Shown here piece by piece: positions 35,051 through 43,141 of a stretch of DNA of 64,000 nt. This stretch comes from JBFMAI01 sp040755725 (GTDB taxonomy: Bacteria; Planctomycetota; Phycisphaerae; UBA1845; Fen-1342). Each line of letters begins with the position of its first letter. Position 1 is the stretch's first letter. The DNA lies in NCBI GenBank assembly GCA_040755725.1, contig JBFMAI010000017.1:104437-168436 (forward strand). The letters are read 5' to 3'. The translations under genes were made by a program, and so were the position numbers. The notes under the pieces are model-generated. The model was not told the DNA's origin, did no database searches, and saw only the letters and a program-made list of their open reading frames with translations.

Positions 35051-35086
35051 CGATGCTCCCGGTCTCCCGCCACCCTCCACCATGAC

Positions 35087-35752
35087 CTATCCTGACGTCG
35101 CCACCGGCGTCCCGCCGCTGTCCGTGACCGTGGCCTTGCCGGAGTCTGGATCAACGCTGATGGTCATGATGTGCCCGCCCCCTTGCAGGACCGCGCTGCC
35201 GCCGCTGTCCGGCGTGCCGTACCCGTCGAAGATCAAGTTGGCGTCGCCGCCGAAGTTCACACTGCCGAGGGTCACCTCATAGGGCTCGCGGCCGAGGTAG
35301 ACGGTGTACGTCTCGGACCTGCGATCCGGGCTGGTCACTCCCACGAGCCGGTAGCTGGACGTGCCCACGTTGAACTGGACCGTCTTGGCCGCGCTGGTCA
35401 GCCGGGCCTGCGCCTGGGCCAGGCGCAAGTCGCTGACGATGCGATTGGCGGCGGCGACGGCGCGCTGCCGCGCCAGCGTGTTGGCCATGCGGGGGATGGC
35501 CACACTGGCCATGATGCCCACGATGCAGACGACGAGGACCAGCTCGATGAGTGTAAACGCCCGGGCGGATCGGGGGAGCGGGAAGCGGTGAACAGGGGAA
35601 AGGGAACGGGGCACAGGGAACGGGGAACAGGGAACGGGGAACAGGGAACAGAAGGCGACGCCGGTGCGATCGCCAGCAAGTATGGAACGCACGACGGACG
35701 GTGCCGGCGTCGGTACCTGCGCCTTCTTCAGTGCACATTCTTCTTTCTGCAT
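35087..35752 (-). CDS. Prepilin-type protein (GspH-like)
   Basis: 221 residues. A long leader (about 65 residues) ends at RA|FTLIELVLVVCIVGIMASVA, with Ala instead of Gly before the cleavage site and Glu at +5. The body, SDLRLAQAQARLTSAAKTVQ then YRLVGVTSPDRR, fits GspH/FimT pseudopilins. The leader residues FPVPCSPFPVPRSLSPVHRF come from the heptamer array at 35590-35652, so the start is uncertain; a later start would shorten the leader. First gene of the leftward prepilin group. Confidence 0.82.
   Translation of the reverse strand: MQKEECALKKAQVPTPAPSVVRSILAGDRTGVAFCSLFPVPCSPFPVPRSLSPVHRFPLPRSARAFTLIELVLVVCIVGIMASVAIPRMANTLARQRAVAAANRIVSDLRLAQAQARLTSAAKTVQFNVGTSSYRLVGVTSPDRRSETYTVYLGREPYEVTLGSVNFGGDANLIFDGYGTPDSGGSAVLQGGGHIMTISVDPDSGKATVTDSGGTPVATSG
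35590..35652. repeat. Heptamer array GAACRGG
   Basis: Nine units of 7 bases in phase: GAACAGG and GAACGGG mostly, with GGAAAGG and GCACAGG variants. The reverse complement is the TTCCCYG unit of 33081-33236. It is translated in the GspH-like leader without stop codons. Confidence 0.82.
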
Positions 35753-36116
35753 CGTCTCGCTCGCCCAGTCGGGGCACCGTCAGACACGGCGGCGGCGCAG
35801 AGCAAGTGACCCGGAACCGCTCCCGGGCGCCGCTCCACTGCCAGGCTCGCAGCCACACTACTCCTGAATCATCGTCCCGCTCGCGGCGCGCCTTCGGTTG
35901 CCGTCTCCGGGCCACGAGGCCAAGCCTGCGCGTCGGCGCGGCTCACACCCGGTCCGGGCCGGTTTTCTTGAACCCGCCGATAACCCGGCACCGATTTACG
36001 CCTATGGCAGCTTGGCACCTGCGGTGGGTGACTCGCTGAGGCTGCGCCGCGCATTCACCGGCCTCGCGGAGGCGGGCCGCCCTTGGCCGCCACCGCGGCA
36101 GGAACATGAGCCGTCC
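35753..36116. other. Divergent intergenic region, prepilins / secretin
   Basis: 364 bases between oppositely oriented pilus gene groups. It should hold promoters in both directions, but I find no convincing -35/-10 pair. The frame upstream of the secretin start stays open to 35898 but has no protein-like features. Confidence 0.35.
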
Positions 36117-38057
36117 ATGACAGACCACCCCAAACGCCGTACCGGCCGGGGGCCGGCCGCGACCGCGGCAGCAGGTCGCCGCCCGGGCCGCGACCGCGCC
36201 ATCGTGTTACTCGTTGGCCTCCTCGGCGCGTCGGCGGCAATGGGCCAGCCGGCGCCCGGCGCGCCCGACATGCTGGACATTCTCAAACGCGTGGTGGTCG
36301 GTCCGGCGCCGGCCGGCGCGCAGCCCGGGAGCGCGCGGCCCAACGGCGCGGAGCCCGCGCGGCCGGACGAGGCCGCCGGCACCTGGGCCGGCGAGCCCGC
36401 CGCCGCTCCCGCCGAACAGCAAGTCGTCGTGCGGGATTCGGGACTGCTGGACCTGCACGTGCGTGACCTCGACATCGGCACCGTGCTCGAGATGCTCAGC
36501 TACGAGGCCAAGGCGAACATCGTGGCCAGCACCAGCGTCACCGGCCGCGTGTCGGCCAACCTGTACGCCGTATCGCTCGAAGACGCGCTGACGGCGATCC
36601 TGACCCCCAGCAAGTTCACCTTCGCCATGCGTGGGGGAACGGTGTTCGTCGGGCGGGACGAGGACCTCGCCACTCTGTTCCCCCCGCCCACGACGCGGGT
36701 CTTCACCCTCCGCTACATCCGCCCCGCCGAAGCGGCGGCTGCCTTGAAAGCCGTGCTCGGCCCCGAGGCCAACATCGTCGAAGGTGGGGGGGACGCCGCG
36801 GTCGGCGCGCGCTCGGCGACCGGCGCGACCATGAACTCCGCGGGCGTGGACTACCTCGTCGTGACGGCCCGACCCGACCGTCTGACCGCCGCCGAGGAAC
36901 TGCTCAAACAGATCGACCAGCGCCCCAAGCAGGTCCTGATTGAGGCCACGGTGCTGCGGGCCACGCTGAACGAGCAGAACGCCTTTGGCATTGACTTCAC
37001 CATGCTTGGGGGCGTCGATTTCCAGAATGTCGGCGGTCAGAGTGCCGCGTCGGCCGATCTCCGCCTGGGGGCCCTCCCCGCCGCGGACCTCCAAAGCACC
37101 ACGTTCAACGTGAACACGGAGTTCGCCGGCAACGTGACCGGCGGCGGGTTCACATTTGGGCTGATCAAGGACAGCATCGCGGGGTTCATCCGCGCGCTCG
37201 AAGAGATCACCGACGTCGTCGTCGTCGCCAATCCGAAGATCGTGGCGCTGAACAAGCAGGAGGCCGAGGTCATCGTCGGCCGCCGCGATGGCTACCTCAC
37301 CACCACCGTCACCGAGACCGCCGCCGTCCAGACGGTCGAGTTCCTCGAGACCGGCACGCAGATCAAGTTCCGCCCGTTGATCAACGACGACGGTAGCGTG
37401 CGGCTGGCCGTCCATCCGAAGGACAGCAATGGGGGCTTGTCGGCGGCCAACCTGCCCTTCGAGGAAACGACCGAGGCCCACGCGGACATTCTCGTCAAGG
37501 ACGGGCACACGGTGCTCATCGGCGGCCTGTTCCGCGAGCGCACCGTCAACACGCGCAGTCAGATTCCGGTACTGGGGAACATTCCGGTGCTCGGTTTGGC
37601 CTTCGGCAGCCGCAACGATCAGACCGTCCGCGAGGAGGTCATCATTCTGCTGACGGTCCACATCATTAAGGAGTCGCCGGCCGAACACGAGTACACGGCG
37701 CAGTTGGTGGATGACATCGAGCGGGTGCGCGTCGGTCTCCGCCAGGGGTTGTTGGGGACCGGCCGCGAACGCCTGGCGCAGGCGTACTACCGCGAAGCCC
37801 TGCGACAGCTTGAGAACAACAACACCGAGCGGGCCCTGCTCAACGCCCGCATGGCGGTCCACAACCAACCCCGACACCTGTCGGCGTTGAAGCTCAAGGA
37901 GCGGCTGCTGGCCGAGCGGTTGTGGGACGACGAGGGCTCCCGCATGAGGACCACCATCTGGGAACTAATCGACTTGCAGCGCCCCCCGGATCAGCCGCCC
38001 CCGCCGCCGCTGTTCGGCCGCCCCGGCCACGAACCCGACCCTGGAGATGCGTCATGA
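36117..38057 (+). CDS. Type II/IV secretin (PilQ/GspD family)
   Basis: 646 residues forming an outer-membrane ring channel. Signal-like segment (about 27-45, AIVLLVGLLGASAAMGQ), a Pro/Ala linker, an STN-like domain (LLDLHVRDLDIGTVLEMLSY), N domains (VFTLRYIRPAEAAAALKAVL) and the secretin core ending VPVLG-type motif (SQIPVLGNIPVLGLAFGSR) and REEVIILLTVHII. About 125 extra C-terminal residues include a helical repeat (YYREALRQLENNNTERALLN) and a Pro-rich end. The ATG at 36117 has AGGA 12 bases upstream. It overlaps the TPR lipoprotein start in ATGA. Confidence 0.92.
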   Translation: MTDHPKRRTGRGPAATAAAGRRPGRDRAIVLLVGLLGASAAMGQPAPGAPDMLDILKRVVVGPAPAGAQPGSARPNGAEPARPDEAAGTWAGEPAAAPAEQQVVVRDSGLLDLHVRDLDIGTVLEMLSYEAKANIVASTSVTGRVSANLYAVSLEDALTAILTPSKFTFAMRGGTVFVGRDEDLATLFPPPTTRVFTLRYIRPAEAAAALKAVLGPEANIVEGGGDAAVGARSATGATMNSAGVDYLVVTARPDRLTAAEELLKQIDQRPKQVLIEATVLRATLNEQNAFGIDFTMLGGVDFQNVGGQSAASADLRLGALPAADLQSTTFNVNTEFAGNVTGGGFTFGLIKDSIAGFIRALEEITDVVVVANPKIVALNKQEAEVIVGRRDGYLTTTVTETAAVQTVEFLETGTQIKFRPLINDDGSVRLAVHPKDSNGGLSAANLPFEETTEAHADILVKDGHTVLIGGLFRERTVNTRSQIPVLGNIPVLGLAFGSRNDQTVREEVIILLTVHIIKESPAEHEYTAQLVDDIERVRVGLRQGLLGTGRERLAQAYYREALRQLENNNTERALLNARMAVHNQPRHLSALKLKERLLAERLWDDEGSRMRTTIWELIDLQRPPDQPPPPPLFGRPGHEPDPGDAS

Positions 38058-39157
38058 ACGCGGCCCGTTGGCAACCCGGATGTTGGCTGGCCGCCCCGCT
38101 CGTAGCGCTCCTGCTGCCAGCCTGTCAGATGCCGCCCTCCCAGGCCCGCGAAGACGCCAACCGCCGCTGGAATGCCGCCCGCGCCCAGGTCAAAGTGAAG
38201 CTCGCGGCGGATCAGTTCTCCGTTGGCAACGTGCCCGCCGCCGCCGGGGAGCTCCGCGAAGCCCAACGCCTGGATCCGGCCAACCCCGCCCTGATCCCGT
38301 TGCAGGCCCGCATCTGGCTGGCCGAGGGCAACGTCACCGCCGCCGCCGAGTTGCTCGAACAGACGCGACGAACCGGCAAGCCGCAGGCTGAGATCGAATA
38401 CCTGCTCGGGGTAGTACGCCAGCAACAGCAACAATGGGAGGCGGCGCTGGAGGCGTACGACCGCGCCGTCGAACTGGATCCGTCCGAGATCGCATACCTG
38501 TTGGCCGCCGCCCAGGCCCGCCTGCAACTGGGCCAAACGCGGGAGGCGTTGAATCACCTGCAAGCGGCCGAGCCGCGCTTCGGCTGGACCAGTGCGTACC
38601 AAGCCGCGCTGGCCGAATGCTGTGAGCAGACCGGGGATTGGTCGGCCGCGGTGTCCGCTTGGCAGCGGGCGGCGGCTGTACCCGATGCCGCGCCCGCCCT
38701 GCGTGAGCGCCTCGCCGTCGCGCTCTACCGTGCGGGTCGTTACACCGAGGCGGTCCCGTTGTTGCGCGAGCTTCTGGACGAAGAGGCCGACGAGGCCGAC
38801 GTCTGGCGGCTGACGCTGATCCGGTGCTACCTGGCGACGGGGCAGCCCGCCGCCGCCCGTTCGCACATCGAGCTGCTGCTGCGTCAACGTCCGGACGACG
38901 TGCGGACCCTGCGGCTGTTGGCCCACAGCCTCGCGGCCGGCGGCGAGCTCGGGTCCGCCCTACGCACGGCGCAGCGCGCCTTGGCGGCCAACGCCCAGGA
39001 CCGGGAGACGCTGGAGCTAGTGGCCGGCCTGGCGTGGAAGGCCGGCGACCGCGAGCTCGCCGGCGCCACCGCCTCCCGCTTGCTGCAAGCGGACCCTGGC
39101 AATGTCGTTGCGCGACACCTGCTGGCGCGACTCAACCGATCGAGCACCTCTCGGTAA
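38054..39157 (+). CDS. TPR lipoprotein, probable secretin partner
   Basis: 367 residues. Lipoprotein signal with lipobox LLPAC (Cys near residue 25). Then at least eight TPR-like units: AAAGELREAQRLDPANPALI, WEAALEAYDRAVELDPSEIA, RYTEAVPLLRELLDEEADEA and others. It starts within the secretin stop (ATGA), so it is translated with it. By analogy with PilF/PilW and TPR pilotins it may help the secretin assemble in the outer membrane; this is an inference. Confidence 0.85.
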   Translation: MNAARWQPGCWLAAPLVALLLPACQMPPSQAREDANRRWNAARAQVKVKLAADQFSVGNVPAAAGELREAQRLDPANPALIPLQARIWLAEGNVTAAAELLEQTRRTGKPQAEIEYLLGVVRQQQQQWEAALEAYDRAVELDPSEIAYLLAAAQARLQLGQTREALNHLQAAEPRFGWTSAYQAALAECCEQTGDWSAAVSAWQRAAAVPDAAPALRERLAVALYRAGRYTEAVPLLRELLDEEADEADVWRLTLIRCYLATGQPAAARSHIELLLRQRPDDVRTLRLLAHSLAAGGELGSALRTAQRALAANAQDRETLELVAGLAWKAGDRELAGATASRLLQADPGNVVARHLLARLNRSSTSR

Positions 39158-39168
39158 GGGTGCCCATC

Positions 39169-39200
39169 AGAACCCCGCACGCCACGGCGGAGCCGCGCCA
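39169..39200. repeat. Short repeat family C, copy 2
   Basis: AGAACCCCGCACGCC followed by ACGGCGGAGCCGCGCC. The first 14 bases are shared exactly with copies at 34926 and 53842; the right arm has diverged. Confidence 0.45.
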
Positions 39201-39365
39201 CCCGCCGTCAGCACTCGTGCGTTGGTCGCCGACGGGGCCGGCGGCGTGGGAGATTTCCCGCACGCCTGCGGCAGTTGGCGCGCGGTGGGCAACGTCCGCG
39301 AACGTGAAATCGTGGAAAAAGTGGGTTCCAGCCCGAATCTTGTGGATGGAACAGCGATTGCCTTG

Positions 39366-39371
39366 TATAAT
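39366..39371 (+). promoter_or_regulatory. -10 box of a candidate small RNA
   Basis: Perfect TATAAT in an AT-rich patch. No strong -35 at 17 bases spacing, though TTGTGG lies 20 bases upstream. Start expected near 39378. Confidence 0.5.
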
Positions 39372-39377
39372 CATCAA

Positions 39378-39470
39378 AGGAAAACGGAGCAGGCATCAAC
39401 GCGACGGCCTCCCCCCTCCCTTCGGCCCGAACACCCCGGTCGTCGCAGCCTGCTCCGCTTCCTTTTTTTT
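39378..39470 (+). ncRNA. Candidate structured small RNA with intrinsic terminator
   Basis: About 93 nt. The outer stem is CGGAGCAGGC (39385-39394) with GCCTGCTCCG (39448-39457), perfect over 10 bp and extendable by GGAA/TTCC. The inner stem is GCGACGGCC (39401-39409) with GGTCGTCGC (39438-39446), 9 bp with one G-U. The loop holds a small TTCG/CGAA hairpin. Eight T residues follow (39463-39470). The fold and U-run make an intrinsic terminator; the TATAAT just upstream suggests it is also an independent transcript. It may instead be only the terminator of the secretin operon. Confidence 0.55.
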
Positions 39471-39558
39471 GCGCGCCGTGCGTCCCGCACCCTCCGCGTC
39501 CAACGGTCGTCGGCTGTGTCCCCCTTGACCACGGCCCGCCTTGCTCCCTCGCCCATCA

Positions 39559-41217
39559 ATGACCGATAATCGCGCCACCATGCGACAGCCCGACGGCATC
39601 GCTGACCTTATCTTCTTGGTGCACCGCTGCCGGGCACGCGCCGCGGGCACCCCGCACGGTGATGCCATCGCGATCGCCGGCGGTCGCGTGATGTTGATCG
39701 ACCGACGGGCGCGCGTCCTGCGATGGCGGGGGCGGCGCACGCAAGTGGTTGAATTGCCGCAGGCGGTCATCACGCCGGGACTGGTGGACTGCCATACACA
39801 TTTTTTCTATTGGGCGCTGCACCGCGCGTTGGGGATCGACGTGTCGGCGTTGCGTTCACTCGACGCCGTGTTGCACCGAATCCGCGCGCAGGCGCGCACG
39901 AGGCATGTCGGCGACTGGGTGCTGGCACGCGGGTTTGACCCGAACCTGTGGACGCGCGGCCTGCCCTCTGCCCGCGACCTCGACCGCATCGTGCCCGACC
40001 GGCCCGTGATCGTCCGCAGCCACGACGGTCACACAGCGTGGCTTAACACAGCAGCCCTGCGGCGGGCCGGCATCACCGCGCGGACTGACGACCCGCCTGG
40101 CGGCCGGATCGTGCGCGACGCGCGCGGACGCCCCACCGGGATTCTCCACGAGAGCGCCCTCGAATCGCTGCCCGATCCGCTGCGCGAACTGGCGCGGCGT
40201 TCAGACGCCGAGGTAGAGCGTTCGATCGAACAGGCCCTGTCGTCCGCTTATCGCGTGGCCTGGGAACACGGGTTGGTCGGCGTGCATAGTATGGAAGATG
40301 GCACATCGCTGTCGCACCTGATGCGACACCGACTCGAAGGGCGCCTCGGGCTGCGCGTCCTGCACGCCGTTGCGCGCCAGGACCTACCCAAGGCGGTTGA
40401 GCTGGGCCTGCGGAGCGGCTGGGGCGACGAGTGGCTTCGACTGGGCGGCGTGAAGGTCTTCGCGGACGGGGCCCTCGGGTCGCAGACCGCGTACATGTTC
40501 GACAGCTATCCCGGACGCCGGGGGCATCACGGCGTGCCGGTCACCGCGGGGCGTGAGCTGGTCGAAATCGTGCGCGCGGCGACTCGGCAAGGGTGGGCGG
40601 TGTGGATTCACGCCATCGGAGACCGCGCGGTGCATGAGGCGATAATCGCGATTGCCGCCGCCCGGCGTTTCGGACGCCCCGCCTTGCCGCATCGCATCGA
40701 GCACGCCCAGTGCGTCCGGCCGGCCGACGTCCGGCGCATGGCCCGGCTGGGGATCGTGGCGTCGGTGCAGCCGTGCCACCTCCCGGGCGACATTTCGATT
40801 GCCGACCGCCATTGGCCGCGGGCCCGTCGCCACGCGTATCCGTTCCGCCGGCTATTGGCGGCCGGCGTCACGCTGGCCGCCGGCTCGGACGTGCCGATCG
40901 AGCCACTCGACCCGCGCGGAAGCCTCTTCGGGGCCGTCGCGCGGACCGACCCGCACGGATCGCCGGCCGGGGGGTGGTTTCCGGCCCAGCGGCTCACGAC
41001 GGCGGAAGTGCTGCACGCGTTCACGCGTGGGGCCGCGCTCGCCGCCGGCACGACCGATGCAACCGCCGGCGTGCTCACGCGCGGTGCGCCGGCGGACATG
41101 ACGATCTGGGCGGACGATCCACTGCGTGTGGGGCCGCAAACGCTGCGCGAGATCGGCATTCTGGGGTGCGTCGTCGGCGGGCGAGTCCATCTCCGCGATG
41201 ACGGAGGGCCGTCATGA
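39559..41217 (+). CDS. Amidohydrolase of the YtcJ type
   Basis: 552 residues, metal-dependent hydrolase of the amidohydrolase 3 family, cytosolic. Metal ligands: VDCHTHFFYW near residue 78, WIHAIGDRAVHEAI, HRIEHAQC and GSDVPIEPLDP. The substrate of the family is mostly undefined. The start at 39559 is an ATG followed by another at 39580; either is possible, with no strong ribosome site. The stop overlaps the ROK kinase start by 4 bases, so the two are translated together. Confidence 0.88.
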   Translation: MTDNRATMRQPDGIADLIFLVHRCRARAAGTPHGDAIAIAGGRVMLIDRRARVLRWRGRRTQVVELPQAVITPGLVDCHTHFFYWALHRALGIDVSALRSLDAVLHRIRAQARTRHVGDWVLARGFDPNLWTRGLPSARDLDRIVPDRPVIVRSHDGHTAWLNTAALRRAGITARTDDPPGGRIVRDARGRPTGILHESALESLPDPLRELARRSDAEVERSIEQALSSAYRVAWEHGLVGVHSMEDGTSLSHLMRHRLEGRLGLRVLHAVARQDLPKAVELGLRSGWGDEWLRLGGVKVFADGALGSQTAYMFDSYPGRRGHHGVPVTAGRELVEIVRAATRQGWAVWIHAIGDRAVHEAIIAIAAARRFGRPALPHRIEHAQCVRPADVRRMARLGIVASVQPCHLPGDISIADRHWPRARRHAYPFRRLLAAGVTLAAGSDVPIEPLDPRGSLFGAVARTDPHGSPAGGWFPAQRLTTAEVLHAFTRGAALAAGTTDATAGVLTRGAPADMTIWADDPLRVGPQTLREIGILGCVVGGRVHLRDDGGPS

Positions 41218-42170
41218 CCGCGACGTACACCATCGGACTGGATCTCGGCGGCACCAACATCAAGGGGGGCGTTTGTGATGCCGACGGCCGCGTGCTCGTC
41301 AAGCAGTCGATTGACACGCAGGGCGATCGCGGGTTCGAACACGTGCTCGAGCGCATGGCCCGACTGGCCGAGGAGCTGTGGGCGCACGCCGACCTGCCAC
41401 GCGAGGAGATTGCGGGCGTGGGCATCGGCGCCCCCGGCCCCATGTCCCATGCCCGCGGCATCGTCCACGCCGCCCCCAACCTCTCAGGCTTCGTCAACGT
41501 CCCGCTGCGCGACCGCCTGGCCGCGCGGCTGGGGCTCCCGGTCGTGCTGGAGAACGACGCGAACGCGGCGGCGTACGGGGAGTTTGTCGCGGGGGCTGGT
41601 CGCGGCGTGCGGTCGCTGGTGATGCTGACGCTGGGGACGGGCATCGGCGGCGGCGTGGTGCTGGACGGGCGGCTGTGGCGCGGGGCGTTCGACAACGCGG
41701 GGGAAGTCGGCCACATGATCGTCGTGCCGGACGGGCGGCCGTGCCCGTGCGGGCAACGTGGGTGCCTGGAACGCTACGCCTCCGCCCATGCCGTGGCCCA
41801 ACGGCTGATCGACGCAGTGCGCGACGGGGCGGAGTCGGCGCTCGCGGACCGCGTGCGGAGGGGCGAAGCCCTCGACGCGCGGGACGTGCTGGCCGCGATA
41901 AAGGCCGGCGACCAGACCGCCGCCCGCATCTGGAATGAGACGTGCTACTACCTCGCCGTCTGCGCGGTGAATCTGCGGCACCTGCTGAACCCGGAGTTGA
42001 TTGTGCTGGCGGGCGGCCTCATCAACGCCGGACCGCGGCTGCTGCAACCAACCCAGGCGCACTTCGAGCGCCTCAGTTGGCGGCTCGCGCCGGATGCCCC
42101 GCGTCTGGCGTTGGCAACCCTGGGCCCGGACGCCGGCCTCGTCGGCGCGGCGCTGCTGGCCCGGCGGTGA
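41214..42170 (+). CDS. ROK-family glucokinase
   Basis: 318 residues. Sugar kinase: ATP loop IGLDLGGTNIKGGVCDADGR, catalytic Asp in LENDANAAAYGE, TLGTGIGGGVVLDG, and the ROK zinc site GHMIVVPDGRPCPCGQRGCL followed by ERYAS. Most similar in pattern to GlcK of Gram-positives, so glucokinase is the likeliest role; other hexoses are possible. ATG within the ATGA overlap at 41214. Confidence 0.9.
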   Translation: MTATYTIGLDLGGTNIKGGVCDADGRVLVKQSIDTQGDRGFEHVLERMARLAEELWAHADLPREEIAGVGIGAPGPMSHARGIVHAAPNLSGFVNVPLRDRLAARLGLPVVLENDANAAAYGEFVAGAGRGVRSLVMLTLGTGIGGGVVLDGRLWRGAFDNAGEVGHMIVVPDGRPCPCGQRGCLERYASAHAVAQRLIDAVRDGAESALADRVRRGEALDARDVLAAIKAGDQTAARIWNETCYYLAVCAVNLRHLLNPELIVLAGGLINAGPRLLQPTQAHFERLSWRLAPDAPRLALATLGPDAGLVGAALLARR

Positions 42171-42727
42171 GAAGAGGTCGGCCGCCGCTCGGCACTCGAC
42201 AGCGCAGGCGGGACTACTCTCCTGGGGACTACCGGCCGAGCGAGCACGATGCAAGTGACTATGTGTCGATTCCTGACCTCCATACTGCGCACGATACCAA
42301 GACGGCACAACGTACCGTGCGTGCTCGGTGTCGTCGGCTTATCGACGATCACGTGTTGTGTCCGGCCGAACAAGGTCTGCCCATGCGGGGACGGCTCGAC
42401 AGATTGTTCACGCAGTTGGCACGTCGTCCAAGTGACTGGCTCGCCCTATCGAATAGCCTATGAAGATGACTGGCGCCGGAACGTGAATCGGCTCGTGCTG
42501 TTGTATAAACCCGGGTAACTGAGACGCGAAATAGTGATGGGTGGTTGAGCCGTGGAGAGGTGAGCAGACCGAGCCGGGGCTCTGCCCCGGACCCCGGCTT
42601 CAATCCCCAACCGGAGAGCACCGGAAGACGCGCTGCGGCGCTGGGCTCCACCGGGATGGTGTGTTGCCAGTCCGGGCCGAGCCGGCCGTGCCGCTCGTCC
42701 AGGAGGCTTGGACATGGCTCGACACAG
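42171..42727. other. Gene remnant region
   Basis: 557 bases with somewhat lower GC and no supported gene. Two overlapping plus-strand frames, one ending at 42463 (QRTVRARCRRLIDDHVLCPA) and one at 42249-42518 (89 residues, ending YEDDWRRNVNRLVLLYKPG), have patches that look protein-like, but neither has a ribosome site or a known domain. Together with the RHS fragment next to it this looks like eroded accessory DNA. Confidence 0.45.
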
Positions 42728-43087
42728 TCATCTGCCGCCGGCCAGGCCGTCGAGCGTCCCGGAGAGGTCCAGGCCCCAGGTGTAGGCCCGCAGCACCGTG
42801 TCCACCGGCGGGACGCCCGTGTCATCCTCCAATTCCACCAACGTGAGCCACCCGCTCCACACGAACCGCCGGGTGTACGCACCCAGGCCGGCGCTGTCGG
42901 ACCACTCGCCATTGCCGCCGTTCAGCGTGGGGTCCCACACCAGGACGCACTTCTGCACCCGCCGGCCCAGGTAATCATACCCGAACTCCATCTTCCGCGC
43001 CCCGTCCGGCGGCGGGGAATACTGCCCCGGCGTCGGCTCCACCCGCACCAGCCGGTTCTCGGCGTCCCACGTCAGCGTCCGCGCCAA
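42728..43087 (-). pseudogene. RHS/YD-repeat protein fragment
   Basis: About 120 residues of the C-terminal part of an RHS-type repeat protein: LTWDAENRLVRVEP, FGYDYLGRRVQKCVLVW, YTRRFVWSGWLTLVELED and YTWGLDLSGTLDGLAGG, then a stop where the core normally continues into GGLLA. The frame stays open upstream to 43141 and meets the end of the C25 peptidase gene. It lacks a start, a signal peptide, the bulk of the repeat barrel and any toxin tip. It is a remnant. Confidence 0.75.
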
Positions 43088-43141
43088 CGCCGCACTGCCG
43101 CCGCCGGTCCGACGTTCCCGCGTTTCCGCCGGCTTGCGCCG

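Larger units (their letters stand above)
39158..39377. other. Intergenic region before the candidate RNA
   Basis: 220 bases after the TPR lipoprotein. It contains a family C repeat (39169-39200) and, from about 39296, a more AT-rich stretch leading to the TATAAT at 39366. No gene is supported. Confidence 0.5.

Noticed and set aside
34118..35085. Long plus-strand frames over the prepilin cluster
   Set aside because: They are antisense to genes with clear prepilin signals and partly read the heptamer arrays.
33081..35652. The heptamer arrays as a CRISPR array
   Set aside because: Units are 7-8 bases without spacers; there are no repeats of 24-40 bases and no cas genes in the window.
42249..42518. 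An 89-residue gene after the ROK kinase
   Set aside because: No ribosome site and no known family, and another frame over the same bases looks equally protein-like. Left as remnant DNA.
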